Position numbers and translations under genes: made by a program. A stretch of 64,000 nucleotides of DNA, taken from positions 97,180 to 161,179 of the forward strand of contig LUCM01000660.1 in NCBI GenBank assembly GCA_008360955.1. The letters are read 5' to 3'. Origin of the DNA: Fasciolopsis buskii (taxonomy: Eukaryota; Platyhelminthes; Trematoda; Plagiorchiida; Fasciolidae). Below are positions 21,173-33,060 of the stretch, one piece after another. The number at the start of each line of letters is the position of its first letter. Position 1 is the first letter of the stretch. The notes beneath the pieces were generated by a model. That model was not told the origin of the DNA, did no database searches, and was given only the letters and a program-made list of their open reading frames with translations.

Positions 21173-22290
21173 TCACAGATAAAATGGCTGATGTGGATTA
21201 GATTTCCCCAGCACTTCGGTATATTCTGGAAGTAGTTTGATCAAGTGAAGATAAAGGTTACAACTGCATCGACGTAGTTCAGCAACCATACTTATGGCTA
21301 GCCGTCGCACTCTCTTCGGATTCGCCACTTGCTTGACGGTGCAAGAGAGGGAAACATGTCTATTACATTCCGTGCAAGGACGTTCATAGAAAGCATACAT
21401 TGAGTTACAGGCTTCCAGTGGTGGCCTTCCAAAGGATTGACGGTTGGAACCGAGCGTGCTACAGGCGAATGGACAGGCTCGATCAGTGTGCCATCTAGTT
21501 TTTAGAACCATTGAAACTGACTCACCCAGGTCCCACTCAAAAGGGGTTGCCAAAACTTGCAAGCCCCACATGATTTATGTCGAGTCGTGGTTGATGTGTT
21601 CTAGCTTTTCAACACAAATGAAGTCCCAGTTGGCAAGTCAATCGGGAGTAGCCAGTCATTCAACCACCTCATGAGTCTACCCACGCCGTGTTGAAGAGCC
21701 TCTGTCAATTTTTTATCAAACGACAAGCCATATCGTGATTTCATCCCCATTGATAAAGCATGATGCACTGAGATTTGACAGCGGTTCTTTGGCTTATCCT
21801 AAAAGCAGAAGTGAAAAAGTGATCCCCGGTGGACACCGCTGGCATCAGCTGCTCACTGTGAGAATTGATCGGCAACTGTGACTGGAAAGGTACAATCACG
21901 GAGAAACTGAACCATTTCATGCGACGATGAGTTATCAGGTCCTATAACATGAGTAATTAAAAGCAAGCGACCACGCGGGAACTCATTGTGTTCCTTCCCT
22001 GGATCAGCAAACTTCGCACCCGTGGGATAACCTGTGGCCTTGCCCTCCGGCTGGCTTTTGCGGACAGGTAGCGGGTTGGATACGCATGACCGTTGCTTCC
22101 AAAAGACACGCCATTTTGGATAGGAGGCATGTTGGACCCACGCAAACATTTAACGGCCAACAGATATTCCAGTGGAGAATGCGGGACAAGTCAGACGGGG
22201 TGGCTCCGTTTGCCCCGGGTGATGCCTGTGAAGAAAGAAACAAAGGTGGGTTTTCCGTTTCCCATGTAAAATACCACACAAAACAGACAT
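21173..22290 (-). pseudogene. CR1-like LINE reverse transcriptase C-terminal part, minus strand
   Basis: On the minus strand the frame 21571-21173 reads WGLQVLATPFEWDLGESVSM (the Asp-Leu-Gly of the segment after the catalytic palm), then LKTRWHTDRACPFACSTLGS, NRQSFGRPPLEACNSMYAFY, ERPCTEC, RVRRLAISMVAELRRCS. This matches the typical LINE C-terminus DLGV..LK..HT..A...A...L...RRSFGR...E.F..LY...VRP.LEY...VQRRAT+MV..LR. Upstream in other frames are a degraded SGVHRGS...F box (normally SGVPQGSVLGPLLF, near 21,840) and WLNDWLLPIDL near 21,660. The frame is broken repeatedly and no YADD-type box is visible. It is a different lineage from the 22.6-29.2 kb LINE judging by wording. Confidence 0.65.
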
Positions 22291-22610
22291 GCTAGGTGCT
22301 TTGTAAGAGTCAGAGGAAGAGCGTCAGCCAGCTTCTCCACCGCAAGTTTGTGAACCCGTCAGGACCGGGAGAATGACTGATGTTTTGCAAGCAGCGTTGC
22401 ATCGGCGCCTCCCGAAAGTCCGGGCAATGAATCATAGTGAATTTGGTTGGCTTAACGAGTAAACGTTCATCCCTACTGCGGTACACGGGTTTGCATTTCC
22501 TTGCTGGTGCGCTAGCTTTGCAGTCATTGACAACCTCTAATACGCTGTTCTTTGCCGGGGACTGGAAGATGTGGTACGCTGTCTAAGATAGGCAGACAAA
22601 CTCTTTGAGC

Positions 22611-24145
22611 CACCTAATAATAATAATAATGTATATTTCTTGATTTGCGAGAGGCATGCGCAAGGCAGGATCAAATTATTACAAGAATGATGCACAGGAA
22701 ACGCAAATAATAGAAGTCGAATAGGATAAATGGGTGGGAGCAACATTGAGTTATTGCAGAGGCTCACTGGAAAGTGAAACGAGATGCTGCAAAGCAATAG
22801 GGAAAGTAGAGGTATGCCAGTGCAAATCAAAAAATATAAAAATAATTTTTCAAGATCAGAAAGAGTTTCCTGGGACTGTTTGCAAGCAGCGAACTACGGG
22901 TCATTTTGTGTTTAGGTGCACTAAATGTGCTCATTGCTGGCGCACACATGGACGGAGCTCAACGGCGGGTGTCGATATATGGCCGGAGTCCCAAACGTCA
23001 GGAGCGTTACGCGATGGACGGAAACGTTGAGCTGAAGAGATGACAGGCAGTGGTAATGTGATAACCAGATGGAAATGGTGAAAACTAGGCGGAACGTCAA
23101 TCAAATTGGATAAGACAAGTACTTAATAACAAATGGCCAAAAAATGCTGAGGGCGGAGGAAGACTGCCAAGATTGTCTCAAACTATCTGGAGGAAATTAA
23201 TGAAGCTTCGAATATGGAACCGACAAGAATAAGATGGCGGTAAGCTGTACCGGGAGGCGCGTCAGATAAGAGAAATTTTATGCATGAACACTCCTCGAAT
23301 ACACTAGCCTAGAATGTTATCTATACTGTCATGTTTGTTGTCACAGCTTTTGAACCTATTCGGCAGTAGGGTTGGGGAATATGAGGTGCGCAAGCCGTTC
23401 CGGAGACAGTAGTAATTATGGTTTTATCCGATTGCAAAGGTGCAAGTTGAGATATCCAGTGCGACGATTGGCTTAGTTTCGACTGACCGGGCCAGAACTC
23501 GAGGGCCAGTTCTGGGTAACAGGTTTCTAGCAGGGATGATAGGGTAGCAGATTTGGAATCGCCAGTATGAGAACGGAAGCGTTAGCAGCGCGTCTGCTCC
23601 GGATGCGAAATCTAAAACGCAAGAGAGAAGTAGTCTGGCTTGTTGCCAGATTGGGATTGTGGTCATTATTGGATTTCGACAACATACCTGCAACGTAGTG
23701 CATCTCTTCTGTAAAATGTGGTAACTAGAGTGAGCTATGTTGGCAGTTTTAGGCGTAATTGAATGTTAGGGGCTACCAAGAACGACCTATTTGGCCCTGC
23801 CAAGCCAGTAAAGAGGATAAGATGACATGAAGAGCAAGGAGTACACAGGCTGGCGTTTAAAATCACAGGATGTGGGGAGAGCATGGATCCAACAATAAGT
23901 ACGCTGACCTTTTCGTCAGCCCACATTAGGAGAATTCCGAGAGTTAGTTGTTCAAGCCACTGTGGAAGAGGGTACATCACTACAAGGGAGGTCAAAAAGT
24001 GCATTAGCGGGGACGTGTGATAAAGTGAGGAGGCAATAGGTGGAGCCGACTCCCTGATAGTGATCTCAGCAAAGATTCGGTCGCGAACTAAAATTTTATC
24101 CCATGTTCGTAAGCCTTGTCAAGTCCATTGTTAGCTCGTGTCAGA
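22611..24145 (-). other. 3' UTR and tail of LINE copy A
   Basis: No coding motif occurs after the reverse transcriptase stop. The 3' end carries the hairpin at 22638-22652 (TCTTG-ATTTG-CGAGA on the plus strand, with one G-T wobble) next to the AAT repeats. The first ~600 bp from the tail can be matched by eye with 40,620-41,180 of copy B, for example the paired stretches ATGCCAGTG, TTTTGTGTTT and CATTGCTGGCGCA / CATCGCTGGCGCA, showing they are the same family. Confidence 0.7.
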
Positions 24146-26198
24146 TTAATTAAGAACTGGACATCCAGTAACTTTGCCAGATGGGCTTTGAACTGGGCTA
24201 AATTTGGGCACGATCCCAGAGCGTTTGTTCCACAGTTTAGAGTAAGCAACTGTGAAGAATTTCGCCCTGATCGATAGTCGAGTCAGGGGTACTTTTAACG
24301 AGTAGCATCTACTACGAAGTGGATAAAGGGGAGTACCAGCGTCGTGTGTGACGTTTGCAGTAGAGTGGACATCATTATGGCAAAGATTAAAGAGCAATGC
24401 AAGGTTTAATTTAACTCGACGAAACCACAATGGTTCAAGTCCAAGCAGCTCGCATCTGGTCCTATATTTTAAGCTAGACGAAGGACCTAGATTTCTAGTG
24501 AATGCACGCTGCACATTCTCGATTGCAATTCGATCGACTTTACGCATATGCGTGAAGATAATCGGGCAGTACTCGAGGTGGGGCCTAGCATGGGACTTGA
24601 AGGTGATAATTCTGCAGTCCGGAGTGCGGAATGCCTTTAAGATCATTGTGGCGGTTCTCTTAGCTACAGCGGTCTGATGGTGGGCCAGCTCGTGGAAGCT
24701 GAAACAGCAGGAGTATTGTAACCCTAAGTCCTTAACTGTGTGATACAAGAATTGGCATGCCGTTTATAGAGAGGGCGCCCGGAGGAAGGTGGTATTTATT
24801 TTATCAGAGGGCTTTTACAGCAGAGAATTTCACAAGCCACTTGGAACACCAGTTATCAAGAGACTCTAAGTCTTCAATGATGAGTGCAAGAGGGGAGCTA
24901 AATGAAGCGTCCTCAAAAGAGCAGACTATTTTAATGTCATCGGCAAACAGGAATGGTGTGCCATGACGAATAACTTTAAAGATATCAATAATGAATAGAA
25001 GGAATAGGAGAGGACCTAAGACGCTCCCCTGAATGGCCCTACTGGTAATAGCACAGGACTGGGAAAAACAACCGTTAATATTGACTACCTGAGAGCGATC
25101 GGAAAGTTAGGATGATAGCCAAGATAAGAGGGGATTTCTTATCCCATAAGTCCTAATTTTGGCCAAAAGTCGGGAGTCGGAAACGCGGGGAAACGCCTTT
25201 GACGTGTCTAAAATGCTTATGAGCATCGAGCGTTGGGAATCAGCACGATGAGTAACCAAGTTTGAGAAGTCAAACTGACAAGTGAGGCAAGATCGGCCCC
25301 TGAGGAAACCGTGTTGGGAGGAGTTGACGTGATCGTGATTAGTAAGGAAGTTAACCAGTTGTTCTTTAACAGTCATTCCCATAAGCCTGGATAGAACTGG
25401 AGTGTAGGTAATGGGACGGAAGTTTTTAGGGTTAGAAATATAGCCCTTTTTGTGGGGTGGAACAATAATAGAGGTTTTCCATTGAGACGGAAATGTAGCG
25501 CCGGACATGGAGAGCGAGAGCGGATTTAGAAGGATCAGTGAAAGATCTGGACCACCGGTGCGAAATAGGACTGGTAGGATGCCTTCAGTGCCAGGCCTGT
25601 GGGATGGCCCGGCATATTTTATCATATTGATGACGCCAGCAACGTCGGATAAGATGGAGGATAGTCCAACTGAAGTTAACATGGAGTGGATTTCTGAGGC
25701 TGTACGATTGTCATTAGTGAGAGTAGAAGAGAAGTATGCATCGAATGCCTCTGCGGTGTCTACAGGAGACTCGATGCGCAAGCTATTAAATCTGATGAGG
25801 TTCGGAAGAGCTGATGATTTGGGCTGCGAGCGAGCTTTGAAAATGTGGGAAGTCTTGCGAACTGGGTTAAGCGACCCAAGAACTAGCATTTCCTGCTTTT
25901 TTAACCTTAGTTCGGACTCCATAAGAAATTTTTGTTGCAAGCGGTTGAATTGCACTAGGAGCAAAAAGTCTCTCGTTTTGTTGAGGATTTTTTGAGCCTT
26001 CAAAAGTTTCGTCTGAAGCTTCTGGGGTTTATATTGAGTGATCGGAGTGGACAGACGATTAATAGTAAAAAGAAGTTCTGCGTAAAGGTCGCCTGCCACT
26101 CTTTGCAGGTCAGGCGATAAAAAAGCTGGACTAATCAAGGTTTCGCAGAGCGTCAGGGATCTCGTCCCGAAGAGCCGACATACAGTAAGAAGCAGCAT
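24146..26198 (-). pseudogene. ORF2 reverse transcriptase of LINE copy A
   Basis: The frame from 26,198 down to 25,107 (363 codons) holds the linker and the first RT motifs: FRPITYTPVLSR (residues 260-271), QHGFLRGRSCLTCQ (295-308), and motif A LDTSKAF (330-336, Asp kept). A TAA at 25,107-25,109 interrupts it, but the frame carries on into IQGSVLGPLLFLLF and PFLFADDIKIV; the FADD box lies at 24933-24947 and is intact. A shift near 24,815 follows, then the C-terminal frame 24,748-24,146 with DLGL (7-10), RPHLEYC (55-61) and ENVQRAFT (77-84), usual LINE features. This polymerase would copy the element RNA at the nicked target. Damage is light: the catalytic residues are kept and only a few lesions break the frame. 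Confidence 0.85.
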
Positions 26199-26900
26199 GG
26201 TGGGTACACATGGGTGAGGAAGGTTTGCTAGGGAGAGGGAAGCTACACGTGACCATCATGTGGACACACTCAGGGAGGGGTTTTAGCGATGAAACCTTAA
26301 CATTAGGAGTTCTATACGTAAAAAATAGGTCTAAGATACTATGAAACCTTGTGGGCTTAGTCACAAACAGAGTTCATCCTTCAGCATGCGTTGCAGAAAC
26401 AAAGTTACGTAGAGTAGGTGGAGCGGATAAGGAGGAACAACAGATTTTTGGGGCATCGAAGTCACCTGCAATTACCTTAAGCTGGATCGGAGACCAGAAA
26501 GATAAATAAAGACTTGGGTGGGACGAAAAATATCAGAACTAATCGATTTGGTGGTCGGTATACAAATCCTATGTGGATTGGGAGCTCGGGTAGTTGTACC
26601 AGAAGCCAAATGGTGTCAGGGATAGAATCAAGAAGTGGGTGATGGCGAATGGAAGCTTTGTGTGGCTACTTATGTAGGCTAGACAGCCACCTCCTCCACG
26701 ATTTGATTTGTCGGTTTGGAAGGGCGCATTACCCGCCAAAGAAAAAGATGGAGTGGAGCTGTGGTGTGTTAGCCAAGTCTCTGTTGCCAAGATAAAATCA
26801 CAAGTTTTTAGCTGCTAACAGTTTCAGCTCCCTTACTTTAAGAGTCAGTTAGCGGGATTTCGGGAGAAGTAAGGAAAGTTCACTGGAAATTTTAAGTCCA
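26131..26900 (-). pseudogene. ORF2 endonuclease of LINE copy A
   Basis: On the minus strand: VRELKLLAAK.., then DFILATETWLTHHSS (the catalytic Glu motif, about 26,800-26,765), NRGGGGCLAYIS (Gly-rich loop, about 26,700), GFVYRPPN (about 26,560), VIAGDFDAPK (about 26,470-26,445; the normal Asn is Asp), FVTKPTRFHSILDLFF (about 26,370-26,320) and PECVHMMVTCSF near 26,270, where SDH is expected; the catalytic Ser-Asp-His is therefore lost or altered. Stops and shifts break the frame between 26,569 and 26,364. In intact copies this nuclease nicks DNA for integration. The domain overlaps the start of the reverse transcriptase frame by about 70 bp because of a frameshift there. Confidence 0.8.
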
Positions 26901-27798
26901 CCTGATGTACAAGAGGTGGGTTCGGTGGGAGTAAAATACTCAAGAGATACATTAGAGGTTCGGATAGTGCATGGCTCTGACAAGGGAGTAAATTTAGTGG
27001 AGCTGGGTATACTGGAAGGCGAGATACTGCCTTTGTTAATGGATTTGTGGATAAAGACCAAGTTGATAGAAGCTTGTGAGTTGATCAGCCGGTTGTCAGA
27101 AGATGACAGCGTGAGGGATGTGGCATCAGTGAGGGTTAGACAGTGTTATGTGGCCGAATTGTGACCTTGTCACGGCATAACTTGCAATCAAGGGGGTTAG
27201 TGGGGGGCTGTAAAAATGCCGGAGAAAAAGCCGGTTAGCGGGCATACGCATTATTTTTGGGGATAGGCGTTTCTTTTGTAAGTCGTAGGAGGCACGGGAG
27301 CATTGTGTTCTAGCTGGGGCAATTGGGGTAAGCGCTGGACAAGAGTGGGTTGTGACAGGGGTCTCGCGATAGGTTGTAGCTCAAAGGGCGAAATACACTT
27401 TTCTAAAGTTCGCCAGGTAGCGTGGGAGGATCCAGGGGTAAATCGTGCAGAATTATGAGGATACTGTTAGTTCGGGTAAGGATTTAGGCGTGCAGTAGTA
27501 GGAAAGGGGCATTGGAGTGGCGGAAATGCATCCAAATAGGGTTGACGTGTAAGTGGGCGAAAGAAGGGAGGATAAGTGGCAGGCGCTAAATATGGAGGGG
27601 CATTATTATCATGCTGGAATGTGGCAACTGTGTTGCCGAAGGAGGGTGGCGGCATGAATACAGTGGGCCAATCAACTCGTGATTTTAGGCGGTGGTTAGT
27701 AGGCCTCCGTAAGGTTGTGGACCTTCCGGTTTGCAGAGCTCATGCCGGGATGGTTTGCTCGAGTTGAGTGTGCCGAGACCGCCAGACAGTTGAGGTGT

Positions 27799-29190
27799 TT
27801 AGGCAGGTTGACGTACTGAATAAGCAGGATGGCTAATGAAGTGCGGGGTTTTGTGGTTAGTTGAATATGTCACTGGTATGCACGTTCTATGGAATTCAAC
27901 TGATTTTGTCTGGGTGCCATGCTGTTGTTTGATGGAAGAACGAGGACGTGCCAGAGGGCGTTTCTGGGATGGGGTATATGCCGAGCGGCTGGTATTAGCC
28001 TGAAAAGGTCTCGGTGAGACGACAATCATAAGCTTGGTTATACCGTCAATGCCCTTATCTTGGGGTGCCAGATTTGGTGGATTCAGATGAGCACGTTTGC
28101 GTGGTGGTTGGTTGGACGAAGGGGATAGCGTTTCATCTAGATCTACCGGTATTGGTTGCGACCAAAGGAGATGATGTTGAAGGATTACCACATTCGCAGC
28201 GGGTATATGCAAAGGTAGGGTGCCACTGCCATCAGCAGATTTATTCTCAGACAGACCAATGACAGATTTGTGGAGTGAAGAGAGTGAACAGGAAATTGAG
28301 CGGCGTAAGTACGGGAGAGGTCGGTTGTGCAAATTGCTTGAAGGTGTAGTTTTCGATGGGTTCTCTATGTTGGTCCCGGTACTGGTCACCGAGCACTGGA
28401 TAGCCGGAGATGTGGGGCGATGGGGATTGTCACAGGCAGAAGGTGGGTTGATTGAAACCTTGGCAGTAGGCTCAGGATTTGGCCCATCAGGAGGAGCCTC
28501 TATCGGCAGCGAACTGGTAAGAGGGGGAGCTCCAGATACAATGGAAATCCTGCCAACTTGAGAAGGTGCGGTAAACTTCTGTGACCGTAATATAACGCTC
28601 TGGAACGGAGTTTTATCCGTGAAGACCTTGGTATTTTTATAAGACGTATAGTTGGCAGTGTTCGCCTTGTTAGCGGAAAGTTCATCAAGAGATTGAAATA
28701 AAATTGGACAGCTACTCTTAGGGGATTTTTTACGGAGCCTAGCACACAGGCAGGAGTGGCGGGTCATGCTACAAACATTGAGAATGGTGGATTGTACAAG
28801 TGGCAATGGGAGGCGGTCGGGTACTTTAAAGACAACGGCTTTCTTCGCATTCGTATCACATTTGTGAGCTTCTTTGGTAATGGAGTCAAAAAGGCGTCAT
28901 GTGACAGCTAGATTGCTGGCATTGTTGTAAGTAGAAGGGTCAATTAGGCAGGTTAATGGGGACAATTTCAATGACAGGTCCTTGAGCTGCCGTATTTTGA
29001 TTTCTGGGTCTCTTAGTCTTTTTGAAGCATCAAGTGCTTTGAGACCAGAATTACTAAATATGTCAGTAAGCGGGACTGAGCACGTTTTAGTAGGAATTAG
29101 GGGTTTTAAGGGTTTTCTCAGTACTACCGTGCGGCACTGACGTCCCTTTTTTCGGATGGTGAAGGCATCGTACGGGTTGTAGGAACTCAA
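27799..29190 (-). pseudogene. ORF1 of LINE copy A: RRM-like with Cys/His cluster, one in-frame stop
   Basis: One frame of 464 codons runs from 29,190 to 27,799 on the minus strand, interrupted only by a TGA at 28,897-28,899. After the stop comes AVVFKVPDRLPLP (an RNP2-like strand), then a cluster C-x4-H-x-C-x-C followed by a basic helix (RLRKKSPKSS) and CPILFQS (RNP1-like), then DKTPFQ. This is the pattern of LINE ORF1 nucleic-acid-binding proteins, with an inserted Cys/His group that may bind a metal. The second half is Pro/Ser/Thr-rich and basic, suggesting a disordered RNA-binding tail. ORF1 proteins coat the element RNA. The start was chosen as the first ATG of the open frame. Downstream sequence to 26,900 has weak coding character and may be the beginning of ORF2. 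Confidence 0.7.
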
Positions 29191-31960
29191 GGACGTCTGA
29201 AATGACTATGAGAGGCTATGAACTTTTAGTAACAGGCAACGGGATGGTGTGAAGAAGTGCGGGAGCGTGCAGGTGAAAAGATAAATAGACAGGCTAATTG
29301 GCAAAATTGCTCTTAAAAGTAGATCGATGGACCGGTGGAATATGTGTTTAGCAACATTAAGACCTTTAAAATTGGTCCAGGCAGGAGCTGGAAATGTGAT
29401 GTTCCAGGCTTGAAGTAAATATGACAGATAGGTCAGCGAGGGATGAGGTCAGAAGGTAATGGCAAAAAAATTTAGGGACTATTTTAACTAGAAAAACGGC
29501 CCTAATTATTCTTAAAAACTACAATACTACCCTAAATTGCAAAAGACAGCAGTAAGAACTACTGATAGCGAGGAACGATGCACTTGGAAAATGATTTCCA
29601 GGGATTCCGCAAAAGTATGTTGCTTAGTCTGATTGAGTGCAACGCAATTTGTGGAGGAACTAGCAGTTAACTTAGCCGAAATACACTGGCTGTCAGTTTT
29701 GCCAAGAACGATTTCTTAGTTGAGGTTAAGCAGAGAGCTGCGATTAGAACCATGACAAATATAGGGCGTGTGAGCTCCCATGTGCCACAGGGGGAAATGT
29801 CCGGCACAGGCGCAGCTTTCGAAAGCGGATGTTCCAGTCATCCGAGCCAATGCCACACAGACCAGCAGCCGACCTCATTATCGGCTGAGAACCACGTTGC
29901 CAGTGGATGGTTAGGATCAAGTGGCCGCTACTCTCGATGGGCGGACGTTGAATCATGTCTTCAGAATAAGGTCTCTTTTGGGGAATTGACCAAGTCAGAA
30001 GTGAAGGTTGGATTGGAAATGGTACCCGTCAGTTGCATCACATGGTGGAACAACGTGAGATCTTTGAGTGGAAGAGCAAACTCCTTGGATACGGGATTAG
30101 CTACTAGTAGATGTAGTTGGTTGCCTCACTCAACGTGGGGGTAGCTGAAGTTTACCAAAATCCGAAATATGTATTCTTTCACTCATTTTGCCAAGCCAAT
30201 GGATGGGGTGGGTGCCGGGAGTGATCTATATGAAGCCAACAGTTGCATATCCACTGGTGAAAGACAGGTGACACCAAAATGTCCCGAAGTAACTATTCGG
30301 ATCCCATTAAGATTTTAACAGTAGAGTTGAGAGGTGTGCTCTAGCAAAAGGGACTACCACAAATGCTCTAGTTTCATCTCCCTCAAATTAAAAACCTTGT
30401 GACTCAATTAGACCCTGAAAGAAACGAAAATTTTCCCAGTTAATCAAGTTTTGTGGAGTCCAAGACAGCAGGCTTTTCATTCCGCCAGGAGTTTCGTTTC
30501 ATCACTCTTGCTCAGCGAACCAAGAACGTTGGATAAAATCATGTCGACTGTCGCTCTTTTTCCGGTCCGTCAAATAAACGGAGAAGCCGCGGCCTCGTGC
30601 GAAGAGTTCTGGTTAGTTTATTACTCACTCTCTGTGTAAAAACCGCACATGCTATTTCCAAATCAGATTAATTGAGATGAAGCCTCCTATCGGCCGGGCA
30701 AAAATTCCAAAAGAACAATTTCTCCCTGCCCCTCGTACGACGATACCGCTGTCCACCTATGGACTGCATCAACTTCTAGATGTCCCCAGGATCAAGTATG
30801 TATCTTACTGGGATTGCCTCACAGTTTTGACGCTGCGAAAAAAGGCAAATCTCACTGGACTGCCAATCTGCAGTAAAAACGCTTTAAGAGGGCGACGCAT
30901 ACCTTCAAAGGGGATCTTGCTGGGGCAAAAAGCAAATGTCATTCGGAGGGATTAAACTAAATCTACATGTTTAGCTGTGAAAATATTTTGAAAGTAGTCC
31001 AAAGATGCCTTTAGAGAGCAGTGGAGGATTGTTTCACTGTGTTGTGAGACAAAAGTAACCGCGATCGATTTAACATCGCAGCCCAGACAAAGCTGGCGGT
31101 GACTCATCAGACTGTCACTCAGGAATGACCGTAGCAGGAGGCGCACCCGACTGACTACATGCAACGACGTATGGTGGATCCTAAATTTGTCCTGCTGTGT
31201 GTCTTTTTCTTTCCGCCTCCAATGATTACCAGCGAACCTCGTTCGTTTGTAAGATACTTCAGCGGACGAGCAGTGCCGCGTTGAATGATAGTATCATGGA
31301 CCGTAGGAATCAGATTCATGGTGTTCTATGTCGACGAAGAGGGAGTAGATGGTATGAGCCCCATGTCAGCTTGGGTTCCAGATTGCTTCAGCACACCAAA
31401 ATACAAGCTGGTATGTTCACTGCATCTGCCTTGCGCAAAACTAGAGCCGCTTAGAGCCTTGGGGTCATGTTGATGCTCGCAAGAGGTGCTCATCCATTGG
31501 AAACCTCACACAACACCGATACATGCTGAGACCCATTATCCTAGGGTTTTTGAGCGCATTATGTTGTTATTAATCAGTTTTGACCACTTTCGCATTTTAT
31601 TTTAGATGAAAAAATTGACAAACTATTCTGGGCCACACATTTTGGCCTAGCTTTTGCTATAGTATTCAGGGGATATTTTAGTTAATCTTGAGCCATCGCA
31701 TCCACCTCAACTGCACCCCCAGCGCACATCACCGTCAACATCGACGTAGTTCCACGGGAAAACATGAAAATGCGCGAAATCCAAGTTTACGAGCTTCTTA
31801 GCAAGTGTACAGTAGTTTTTTCGGCTAAATAAATAGAACTAAATTACCGGGTAATAGATTCCGGGCTAACGATAGGCGAATATTTTATTGTAGTGCAATT
31901 GGTACAGGATGCTGAGCCCAAAGTGTTGCCTTGTTCCCCAATGCCTAGTGGACCGGCGCG
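29191..31960. other. Unassigned; first part possibly 5' UTR of LINE copy A
   Basis: From 29,191 to about 29,740 there is no coding signal, consistent with a LINE 5' UTR. From 29.74 to 31.9 kb short frames occur on both strands (29752-30144 plus, 29744-29956 minus, 30677-30955 plus), with GC content rising near 29.8-30.1 kb. I recognise no family in them. Confidence 0.35.
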
Positions 31961-31975
31961 TGTTATCCCCAAAGG

Positions 31976-33060
31976 CTATTTGAGGCCAGCTGGCACAAAA
32001 CGTTTGCGCGTGAGGTGAACAGTGTTAAGAAAGCCGCTCGACTTAATCTCCCTGACAAGCTTCCACTTCGGTCGATTAAATCCATCATAATGAATGCCTG
32101 TTACTTTCCTGCGAAACGTAGTGCTGAAAGAAGCCACGGAGAACTCTATACAGGCCTCGTCCAAATACTGGTCGGGTCATACAAAGAAGCACACTGGGTC
32201 GACTTCTCTTTCTGCCGTGCACCAACAAACTTTTTTACATCAGCTGATATGGTGTTCCTTTTCTGTTTGCAGACGATATACAAATTATGTGCATGTATCC
32301 CCTTCGTGAACTGAACACTATTCTGGACAATGCAAAAATGATTTATGGCCACTTGCTTCATGATGCCCGGCTTTGTCAGTGAAATTCTGAGCCCACAAAG
32401 CAGCATACTAGTGCAGAAATAGCACAATCCTACAGGAATCTTCGAACCTAGCGAGTGAGTCATTCCGTCCTCATGCGCCTTCGAAAACCTGGATTTGCAT
32501 TACTCCTGCACGTTTAACCTCTCGGAACATACCCTGGTTCAAGTTGCAAAAGCTAAGAGATTAATTGGCACGATACACAGAACTTCTAGAAACCTAGAAA
32601 GTAAGTTGGTAATATGCAAAACCTCCTGGATTATTTTCTATCGTCTGTTCGAACATGTGACACAGTGATAGAGTGGAGACTTAGAATGTTCAAATAAAAT
32701 TAATAAACTTATACAAACGCTATTCTCCATAGTTAAATTACATGGAGTGTTGCGCAAAACTACGGCTCGATCCCTTGTGGCTGCACTGAGTTTAAATTAA
32801 TCCTTTTAGAGATTTTTGGTAAACATATGTGTCTGCACACCTCAACTAAGGAGTGCATCTTCCTAAGCCTTCGGATGCACTGAATGCCCGGTTTTGGTTC
32901 CCATGTTAAGGATAGCACCTCGGAAAGATTTCGTTAAAATCAAACATTCCCCTGAGGAATAAACTACCCAAACACATAGGGATGACTTCTGTTGCCTCCA
33001 GTAGCTTTAAAGATGAAATTGAGAAGACAATAATGGTAAAAAATTTTAGGCCTGCACAAT
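31976..33060 (+). pseudogene. CR1-like LINE reverse transcriptase C-terminal remnant, plus strand
   Basis: FLFADDIQIMCMYPLRELNT contains an intact FADD box (32266-32277). In the next frame come DLDLHYSCTFNLSEHTLVQV, then AKAKRLIGTIHRTSRNLESK (about 32,492-32,605), matching the DLGV...L.FS.H...V..KAK+L+G.I.RTFRNL segment of CR1-like polymerases. The usual C-terminal signature appears as RNKLPKHIGMTSVASSSFKD (32,955-33,015; normally WN.LP..V..A.SV..FK). Several frameshifts separate the parts. The upstream fingers domain is not recognisable, and no tail was found downstream. It is on the opposite strand to copies A and B. Confidence 0.7.

Larger units (their letters stand above)
22611..29190 (-). 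mobile_element. Near full-length CR1-like LINE (copy A), minus strand
   Basis: Read on the minus strand from 29,190 to 22,611, the element has ORF1, a ~0.9 kb weakly coding stretch, endonuclease, reverse transcriptase, a ~1.5 kb 3' UTR with a terminal hairpin, and an (ATT)n tail (AAT repeats at 22615-22630 on the plus strand). At ~6.6 kb it is the most complete element in the window. It carries one stop in ORF1 and several stops and shifts in ORF2. A second, older copy lies at 40.6-45.8 kb. Sequence 29,191-29,740 may be its 5' UTR. It was assigned to the Jockey/CR1 group by motif wording; no phylogeny was run. Confidence 0.8.

Noticed and set aside
25507..25995. 162-codon open frame on the plus strand
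   Set aside because: It is antisense to the reverse transcriptase of LINE copy A, which is well supported by ordered motifs.
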